In this document: positions 58,493 through 64,000 of the stretch, in pieces
Layout: each line of letters starts with the position of its first letter
Numbering within the stretch: position 1 is the first letter of the stretch
Assembly: GCF_000169455.1 (NCBI RefSeq)
Contig: NZ_AAYC01000002.1
Location: 124,001 to 188,000, forward strand
Length of the DNA: 64,000 nucleotides
Direction of reading: 5' to 3'
DNA from: Roseobacter sp. SK209-2-6
GTDB lineage: Bacteria; Pseudomonadota; Alphaproteobacteria; Rhodobacterales; Rhodobacteraceae
Notes under the pieces: model-generated
What the model was told of the DNA's origin: nothing
The model's input: only the letters and a program-made list of their open reading frames with translations
Databases searched by the model: none
Program-made: the position numbers and the translations under genes

Positions 58493-59110
58493 TTAGGTGT
58501 CTGGGTCAATCAACCCCAAACCGCGCAGATAAATGCCGATACCAGTTTCCAAGAGATCCTCTGGCGGAAAGGGTGAAGTCGCACCGGGTGTGTTTCGCGC
58601 ATAAAGCTCGACCACGCCGTGACTCATCGCAAGGATATGAGCCGAAAACATCGAGGCGGGCGGGCGCTTTTCTTCTGGAATATGCTGGCTGAGGTCCTCT
58701 GCCGCTTTTTCCAGAATCGTGCGGGCCCTATGGGCGGCATTGGCCAATTCAGGCGTCCGGTTTACCGATATGCCGCTTTCAAACATGGCGATGTAGTGGC
58801 CGGGATATTTGCGCGCAAAAGCAAGATAAGCACGTCCGGTTGCCTCAAAGGCGGCAAGGGCTGAGGGTTGGTATTTGTCATAGGCATGCTGCATCAGGTC
58901 GGCAAACATCAAGAAACCCTGACGAGCAGCTTCGGCGATGAGCTCTTCTCGCCCTTCAAAATGGCGATAGACCGCTGCCGGGGTTACGCCTGCTTGTTTC
59001 GCCGCCTCCGAAAGCGTAAAACCTGTCGGTCCCTTGGCCTCCACCAGGCGCAGAGCTGCTTCGACGAGGGCCTGGCGTAGGTTGCCGTGATGATAGCCGC
59101 GTTTAGGCAT
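58493..59110 (-). CDS. TetR-family transcriptional regulator
   Basis: 205 aa. The N-terminal helix-turn-helix (about 5-50: [28 protein letters not shown], seen as [22 protein letters not shown]) is a standard TetR domain; a ligand-binding alpha-helical domain follows. The start at 59110 was chosen because [10 protein letters not shown] opens the family; the longer open frame upstream is not translated in any convincing way. It overlaps ppk2 by 8 bases on the same strand, so it may share a transcript with it. Its target is unknown. Confidence 0.9.
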   Translation of the reverse strand: MPKRGYHHGNLRQALVEAALRLVEAKGPTGFTLSEAAKQAGVTPAAVYRHFEGREELIAEAARQGFLMFADLMQHAYDKYQPSALAAFEATGRAYLAFARKYPGHYIAMFESGISVNRTPELANAAHRARTILEKAAEDLSQHIPEEKRPPASMFSAHILAMSHGVVELYARNTPGATSPFPPEDLLETGIGIYLRGLGLIDPDT

Positions 59111-59972
59111 TCCAGAGATCCGGTCCGGAACAAATGTTTGGGTCAGCGGGTCCGATGGTAGAGATATCCTTGTTGGCATAGGGCAATGCGTGCAACACGT
59201 GACGGATTGCTTCGAGGCGCGCCCGCCGTTTGTCATCCGAGCGCACCACCTGCCAGGGCGCGGCCATATTGTGACTTCGTTCAAGGGTCTCCTGGATCGC
59301 CTGTGAGTACTCCTCCCAAAGCGAGAGCCCCTTGATGTCGATCGAGCTGAGTTTCCACTGCTTCAGCGGGTCCGACTCTCTGGAGAGGAAACGGCGCAGT
59401 TGTTCTGCACGCCCCACGTTGAGCCAGAATTTGAACAAATAAATCCCGTCCTCAACCAGAGCCCGTTCAAAACCCCCAACCTGGTTGAAGAACCGATGGC
59501 GCTCTTCACGGCTGCAAAAGCCAAAAACATGTTCGACCACGCCGCGATTGTACCAGCTTCGGTCAAAGAAGGCGATTTCCCCGGTTGAGGGCAAATGATT
59601 GACATAGCGCTGGAAATACCATTGACCGCGCTCCGTTTCTGACGGCTTGGAAAGCGCCACGACACGGGCACCTCGTGGGTTAAGGTTCTCCCGGAACCGC
59701 TTGATAGTACCACCTTTTCCAGCTGCATCCCGTCCCTCGAAAAGAACCGCGACGCGATTTCCCGTCTCTTTTACCCAGGCCTGTAGTTTGACCAGTTCGA
59801 TCTGCAGGGCAGCGATTTCCTCCTCATAAGTCTTGCGTTTCAGGCGCTTTTTATAGGGAAAACCGGGGGCAAGGATGTCATCCTTGTCTGCAGATTTGAT
59901 CGCTTGGGCGATATCCTTAGGCGCTTCAGTGTCAAAGAACTGGCTGATGGCTCCGTCAAAGGGCAGCGTCAT
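59103..59972 (-). CDS. ppk2: Polyphosphate kinase 2
   Basis: Uses polyphosphate to phosphorylate nucleoside diphosphates or the reverse. 289 aa. Walker [17 protein letters not shown] at about 77-92, the [21 protein letters not shown] stretch (seen as [13 protein letters not shown]), Walker [19 protein letters not shown] at about 135-152, and the lid and C-terminal [17 protein letters not shown], all intact. Class I PPK2 by length. It has its own ATG at 59972 and the TetR gene overlaps its end; polyphosphate handling may thus be under that regulator. Confidence 0.94.
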   Translation of the reverse strand: MTLPFDGAISQFFDTEAPKDIAQAIKSADKDDILAPGFPYKKRLKRKTYEEEIAALQIELVKLQAWVKETGNRVAVLFEGRDAAGKGGTIKRFRENLNPRGARVVALSKPSETERGQWYFQRYVNHLPSTGEIAFFDRSWYNRGVVEHVFGFCSREERHRFFNQVGGFERALVEDGIYLFKFWLNVGRAEQLRRFLSRESDPLKQWKLSSIDIKGLSLWEEYSQAIQETLERSHNMAAPWQVVRSDDKRRARLEAIRHVLHALPYANKDISTIGPADPNICSGPDLWNA

Positions 59973-60092
59973 GGTCAAATTTCCTCTATCCTCAGGCATT
60001 TATAGGGGAAAATGCAGGGGTAAGTGAATCGCTTTTACAAGAGGCTGTCAATCTGTCCCAGCACCAAGAGGGGGCAAGGGCCGGGGCAGATC

Positions 60093-60145
60093 ACGCCGCA
60101 TGGTGGGTAAAGCACCGGTTTGGAGCCCTCCTGCGGCGTTTTTTT
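60093..60145 (+). ncRNA. Structured intergenic element with a U-tail, between ppk2 and metA
   Basis: ACGCCGCA (60093-60100) pairs with TGCGGCGT (60132-60139) around a 31-base loop; inside, GGTG can pair with CACC and GGA with TCC, giving a possible three-way junction. A run of seven T follows. It would work as a terminator on the plus strand, where no transcript is expected. It may be an antisense RNA, a leader of ppk2 read on the other strand, or chance. Confidence 0.35.
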
Positions 60146-60167
60146 CCGGACACAAGGTAAGCCGGTT

Positions 60168-61085
60168 CTATGTGCCGATGTCATCCATGTTGAACGGAGT
60201 CGACTGATAGATCTGGTTTATCCAATTGCCATAAAGGAGATGCGCATGGCTACGCCAGCGGTTCTGTGGCGCGCAGCTTGGATCGTCATCCGGGTAGTAG
60301 TTTCCGGGCACGTTGATTGGTGTTCCATTGCCCACATCGCGGTCATATTCCTGTTTCAGTGTGTCGCTGTCATATTCAAAATGGTTGAAGATATAGAGCG
60401 CGCGATGCGCCTGATCTTCGACCAGACAGGGGCCGACCTCATCACTGCCTAGAAGGGTTTGCAACCCGGGGGCTTCACTGATTTCATCCTGCTTCATCTC
60501 CGTCCAACGGCTGACCGGGATCACAAACTCATCAGAAAAGCCGCGCAAATAGGGGGAGGCGGGCTGAAGGTTCTGGTGCCGGAAACAGCCAAAGGCTTTG
60601 TGATCCAGCATGTGTTTCTTGACCCCATGGAAGTGATTGATCATGGCCATGCCACCCCAGCAGACGCCAAAGGTGGAATGCACATTTGTCTGTGTCCATT
60701 CAAAGACTTCGCAGATTTCGTCCCAATAGGTTACCTCGTCGAAATCGAGATGCTCAATCGGCGCACCAGTGATGATCAGCCCGTCGAACTTCTCCTCTTT
60801 CACCTCCTGAAAGGGGCGATAGAACTCAGCCATATGAGCGGCTGCGGTATTCTTGGTGCGATGCTCGCTCATCCGGATCAGCGACAGTTCAATCTGCAAG
60901 GGCGTGGCGCCAATGAGGCGTGCAAACTGATTCTCGGTCTGGATTTTCTTGGGCATCAGGTTGAGCAAACCAATGCGGATGGGTCGTATATCCTGACGTG
61001 CCGCCTGATCCGGCGACATAACCATCACGCCTTCGTTCGTCAGAACGTCATAGGCGGGTAGGTCAGAGGGGATCTTGATAGGCAT
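60168..61085 (-). CDS. metA: Homoserine O-acyltransferase (MetA family)
   Basis: First committed step of methionine synthesis, acylating homoserine. 305 aa. [38 protein letters not shown] and the active site [17 protein letters not shown] (catalytic Cys at about 142) are intact; the catalytic triad's His is in [14 protein letters not shown]. Whether it uses succinyl- or acetyl-CoA turns on one residue near the active site that I cannot settle by eye. No SAM-II riboswitch is visible in the 60 bases upstream. Confidence 0.94.
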   Translation of the reverse strand: MPIKIPSDLPAYDVLTNEGVMVMSPDQAARQDIRPIRIGLLNLMPKKIQTENQFARLIGATPLQIELSLIRMSEHRTKNTAAAHMAEFYRPFQEVKEEKFDGLIITGAPIEHLDFDEVTYWDEICEVFEWTQTNVHSTFGVCWGGMAMINHFHGVKKHMLDHKAFGCFRHQNLQPASPYLRGFSDEFVIPVSRWTEMKQDEISEAPGLQTLLGSDEVGPCLVEDQAHRALYIFNHFEYDSDTLKQEYDRDVGNGTPINVPGNYYPDDDPSCAPQNRWRSHAHLLYGNWINQIYQSTPFNMDDIGT

Positions 61086-61144
61086 GTCAGTGTCCTGATG
61101 GTTGGAATTTTGTACGATATAGCGGAAAGTGTTAGATAGGCGAG

Positions 61145-62032
61145 TTAGCCGCCTGCCTCAAGAGTGCGCGCGATCAATTCATTGAAATCCGCTTCACTCT
61201 GAACGGCAGAGATCTGATCAGCTGTCACCGTGACACCCCAATTCCGCGCCATAGACTCATAACGCGGCTGGCGATGGGCCAAGGCCTGGGCATAGGTCCA
61301 ACGAATGAAGGCATCTGGGTCTGCATCGCCCTCTGATATCGACATTTCCTTGAGATATTCTTCCCAAACCCGGCCCAGGAACTCTGGCTGATAGGACATC
61401 GGCTTGGGCGCGCGATCAAAGCGGCGCACCAGCTCCTCTGTATGGGCGTCATCGCCCTTGATCCAGACCATAAGGCAGTGCTTGGACAGCTCGCTTAGAA
61501 CCGGATCATTGGGGTCATTTGCGTCGACCCATTCGCAGATCGATCCGCCTGTATCGCAGATGAAATTGGAATAACCATAAAGCCGGTCTGCGCGGTCAAT
61601 GAAGTATTCCGTGTCAAGCAAAGCATGTATTTCCGCCAAGCGGAACTGCTCCTGCCGTCTGCGGTATTCTTCTATGGGCAAACCGCCTTTTGCGGGATCA
61701 CCAGGTTTCCCCAAATAGGAGGCGACGGGGGTTAGGTTTTCAAAAGAGATATTTGAGCCGATATAGATCGAATCCGACAGCAAGAGATCCCTTAGAAATG
61801 GGTTTTTCATCGCTTCAGCCTTGGCATTATCAGCGATATATTCGCCCATGTAACGGGTGCCGATGCGGTAGTCGATTGAATAGTGGAACCAACTGCCTGC
61901 ACCCCGCAGGATATTGCTGACATAGGTTTTCCCAAGGCCAGACATACCAAAGAACAAGACGCGTTTTTGTGGCGCATCACGCCACTCCTGTGCGGAAGAA
62001 TACAGCATGGTCCGGCCAGCCTCCTCGATCAT
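61145..62032 (-). CDS. P-loop ATPase of unknown function
   Basis: 295 aa. Walker [17 protein letters not shown] at about 29-44. The middle is charged and contains [19 protein letters not shown] (about 151-169), where Asp may serve as Walker B. The C-terminal third is helical with tryptophan and arginine. It resembles kinase-like P-loop proteins but not a family I can name. It starts upstream of metA on the same strand, 59 bases before that gene; the arrangement suggests co-transcription with metA, but I see no functional link. Confidence 0.75.
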   Translation of the reverse strand: MIEEAGRTMLYSSAQEWRDAPQKRVLFFGMSGLGKTYVSNILRGAGSWFHYSIDYRIGTRYMGEYIADNAKAEAMKNPFLRDLLLSDSIYIGSNISFENLTPVASYLGKPGDPAKGGLPIEEYRRRQEQFRLAEIHALLDTEYFIDRADRLYGYSNFICDTGGSICEWVDANDPNDPVLSELSKHCLMVWIKGDDAHTEELVRRFDRAPKPMSYQPEFLGRVWEEYLKEMSISEGDADPDAFIRWTYAQALAHRQPRYESMARNWGVTVTADQISAVQSEADFNELIARTLEAGG

Positions 62033-62132
62033 TTGACCCTTTGCTAATGAGGCAGACAGGGGGCGTCAATCGTGGCTTTTGCCTGCCACCTGCGGTTTGT
62101 GGATTTCGCTGTGGTGCGGCGGCAATGGAGAC

Positions 62133-62999
62133 CTAGGCATGTTTTGCGCGGTTCTCGGCGAGAACATTGTAATAGTTGGCGCCAAAAATAATCACCGCGC
62201 CAACCAGAACCCAGATATCCAGCATTTCGCCATAGAGCGCCATGCCCAGCAGAGCCACAGCGGGAAGGCGGGCGAAATCCATTGGAATCACGACGCTTGC
62301 AGGTGCCAAGGATAGCGCGGTGGTCAGGCAGAAATGTGCAGTTAGACCGCAAATGCCAACCAAGACTAGATAGGGGAAAGTCTGCGCTGTTGGCAGGGTA
62401 ATGTCGCCGTCATAGCCAGCAGCCACCAATCCCAGAACGATCTGCATGCCGGTCAGCCAGAACAGAATGTTTGCGATTGTCTGGCTCCGGGTTAGGCGCT
62501 TGGTAAAGGTCAGTGTCAGCGCAAAGAAAATCGCGGCGCCGGCGGCCATGACGATCCCGGTGTTGATACTGTCGGGGCTGGGGCGGGCAACGATCAATAC
62601 GCCAATAAAACCCAAAAGCGCGGATGTGGCGCGGGCCCGTGTCAGGGGCTCTTGGATAATAAGCGGAGCCAGCACAATCACCCACAAAGGTGTGGTGAAC
62701 TCCAAAGCAACTACCTGCGCCAAAGGGATGACGGTTATCGCATAAAACCACAGGTTCTGCCCGGTGAAATGGGCGATATTGCGAATAACATGCTGACCAA
62801 AAAGATCTGTGCTGATCTGATGCATACGGCCCGTGAGTTTCAGGACAAAGCACACAATGCCAAATCCGACAATGCTGCGGTACAGCATGATCTCAAATGT
62901 GTCGTGGCTGACAGAGGCTTCGCGGCCCATCACCGCCATGGTCGAGAACGAGGCAATCGCTCCAATCATCCAGAAGGCGGCACGGGTCAAATCGCTCAT
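62133..62999 (-). CDS. EamA-family (DMT) transporter
   Basis: 288 aa with about ten hydrophobic segments in two EamA repeats. Typical features: SFSTMAVMGREASVSHD region at the start, TGQNLWFYAITVIPLAQVVALEFTTPLWVIVLAPL (seen as YAITVIPLAQVVALEFTTPL) ending the first repeat, and PASVVIPMDFARLPAVALLGM in the second. It starts at the ATG at 62999; a 50-codon in-frame extension before it overlaps the guaA terminator and is unlikely to be translated. Substrate (amino acid, metabolite, drug) unknown. Confidence 0.88.
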   Translation of the reverse strand: MSDLTRAAFWMIGAIASFSTMAVMGREASVSHDTFEIMLYRSIVGFGIVCFVLKLTGRMHQISTDLFGQHVIRNIAHFTGQNLWFYAITVIPLAQVVALEFTTPLWVIVLAPLIIQEPLTRARATSALLGFIGVLIVARPSPDSINTGIVMAAGAAIFFALTLTFTKRLTRSQTIANILFWLTGMQIVLGLVAAGYDGDITLPTAQTFPYLVLVGICGLTAHFCLTTALSLAPASVVIPMDFARLPAVALLGMALYGEMLDIWVLVGAVIIFGANYYNVLAENRAKHA

Positions 63000-63090
63000 G
63001 CTTTTTGCGATCCCTGTTTTGGGGAAGTTTCGAATTTCGGTGTCCTGCCGCAGGGCTAGCAACTGCGGCGGGAAAAAGCGAGGACCAAAA

Positions 63091-63122
63091 GAAAAAACGC
63101 CGCGCTCCTTTGGGAGGCGGCG
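63091..63122 (-). terminator. Terminator of guaA
   Basis: Stem CGCCGC/GCGGCG with an inner CTCC/GGAG pairing (63098-63108, 63113-63122) and, on the minus strand, TTTTTTCTTTT. It lies about 60 bases past the guaA stop. Confidence 0.75.
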
Positions 63123-63183
63123 ATTTTGATTGTAAACTAGAGCAGGCATTCAAAGCGCGTGACGCTTGTTGCCTGTGGCGCCC

Positions 63184-64000
63184 TTATTCCCACTCAATCG
63201 TGCCCGGAGGCTTGGAGGTGATGTCATAGGTGCAGCGGTTGATGCCCTGGACCTCATTGATGATCCGTGTGGCGGTCTCGCCCAGGAACTCATGGCTGAA
63301 GGGATAATAATCCGCGGTCATGCCATCGACCGAAGTCACTGCGCGCAGGGCGCAGGCATAGTCATAGGTGCGCCCGTCACCCATCACACCGACAGTACGC
63401 ACTGGCAGAATGGCCACAAAGGCCTGCCAGATCTCGTCATACAGGCCATGCTTGCGGATCTGGTCGATATAGATCGCATCCGCTTCGCGCAGGATTTCCA
63501 GCTTTTCGCGGGTGATCTCACCAGGGCAGCGGATCGCAAGACCTGGACCAGGGAAGGGGTGGCGACCGATAAAGCTCTGCGGCAGGCCCAGCTCACGCCC
63601 CAGGGCGCGGACCTCATCCTTGAACAGCTCGCGCAGCGGCTCTACCAGTTTTAGGCCCATCTTTTCAGGCAAGCCGCCCACATTGTGGTGCGATTTGATG
63701 GTGACCGAGGGGCCACCTGAAAAGCTAACCGATTCAATTACATCAGGGTACAGAGTGCCCTGTGCCAGGAACTCAGCCCCTTCGATGGTATCCGCATGTT
63801 TCTGGAATACATCAATGAACAGCTTGCCGATGATCTTGCGCTTGGTTTCCGGGTCGCTTTGACCGTCCAGCTCGCCCAGGAAAAGATCGCTCTCATCCGC
63901 GTGGATTAGCTTGATATTGTAGTTGTCGCGGAACATTGCGACCACTTCTTCGGCCTCATTCTTACGCAACAGGCCGTGGTCCACGAATACACAGGTCAGC
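63184..64000 (-). CDS. guaA: GMP synthase, C-terminal part (5' end outside the window)
   Basis: Amidates XMP to GMP. 272 codons are present; the glutaminase and the start lie beyond 64000. Visible are [14 protein letters not shown], the ATP pyrophosphatase domain, [44 protein letters not shown] (seen as [22 protein letters not shown]), the [14 protein letters not shown] segment and the dimer domain ending KPPGTIEWE. The reading frame is open from the window edge. Confidence 0.97.
   Translation of the reverse strand, partial: LTCVFVDHGLLRKNEAEEVVAMFRDNYNIKLIHADESDLFLGELDGQSDPETKRKIIGKLFIDVFQKHADTIEGAEFLAQGTLYPDVIESVSFSGGPSVTIKSHHNVGGLPEKMGLKLVEPLRELFKDEVRALGRELGLPQSFIGRHPFPGPGLAIRCPGEITREKLEILREADAIYIDQIRKHGLYDEIWQAFVAILPVRTVGVMGDGRTYDYACALRAVTSVDGMTADYYPFSHEFLGETATRIINEVQGINRCTYDITSKPPGTIEWE

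Noticed and set aside
61086-61144. SAM-II riboswitch before metA
   Set aside because: Only about 60 bases separate metA from the upstream gene and I could not find the expected pseudoknot sequence.

Overview
The window looks like a chromosomal segment of an alphaproteobacterium of the Roseobacter group (Rhodobacteraceae). The evidence is the protein repertoire (a CtrA orthologue next to a SciP-like DUF1153 protein, LpxI instead of LpxH, a MocR regulator, a DUF1127 protein), the high G+C coding sequence, alphaproteobacterial regulatory motifs (a GTTC-N7-GTTC LexA site and a TTAA-N7-TTAAC CtrA site) and small GCCTCC...GGAGGC hairpins between genes. I cannot assign genus or species. Almost everything is core or house-keeping gene content. 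I see no prophage, insertion sequence, CRISPR array, rRNA or tRNA.

Layout. 1-3356 (minus): a short operon of a 49-aa membrane protein, a 530-aa exported protein, xerD and a CNNM/CorC-type membrane protein, divergent from aroK-aroB (3438-5140, plus). 5354-8301 (minus): an NIT-domain chemoreceptor and ssb. 8608-13299 (plus): a lytic transglycosylase, a small membrane protein behind CtrA and DnaA motifs, a di-haem cytochrome c peroxidase, a GAF-LuxR regulator and a Tat-exported metallo-beta-lactamase-fold protein. 13348-14845: a divergent pair, a SnoaL-like exported protein and a LysR regulator. 14955-21467 (minus): a complete peptide-type ABC importer. 21780-24156 (minus): an AraC regulator, a VOC-fold protein and miaA.

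24310-36903 (plus) is the envelope and lipid cluster pyrH, frr, uppS, cdsA, dxr, rseP, bamA, ompH/skp, fabZ, lpxA, lpxI, lpxB. It joins isoprenoid precursor and carrier synthesis, CDP-diacylglycerol, intramembrane proteolysis, outer-membrane protein insertion and lipid A synthesis. mnmA (minus) follows, then sciP-ctrA (cell cycle) and ligA-recG (DNA repair). Behind recG lies an SOS-type LexA site and a 40-aa peptide gene. 44841-48721 holds an IscU-like protein, hisI, a decayed gluQ, a methyltransferase and trmFO. 49125-53762 holds an enoyl-CoA hydratase, a PaaI thioesterase, psd, a hemolysin-III-like protein, speE and speD.

54008-55738 is a divergent DUF1127/MocR pair with repeated operator-like motifs. 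Then come a lipoprotein, rplM-rpsI, a hexapeptide acyltransferase, tetR-ppk2, metA, a P-loop protein, an EamA transporter and the 3' part of guaA, cut by the window end.

No dramatic new system is evident. The points most worth a second look are: the gluQ gene broken by about five single-base indels, nearly all at base runs; the LexA-controlled 40-aa peptide locus; the CtrA/DnaA motif cluster in front of an uncharacterised membrane protein; the MocR operator array; an ABC permease with an insertion inside its transport domain; and a structured, U-tailed intergenic element between ppk2 and metA.
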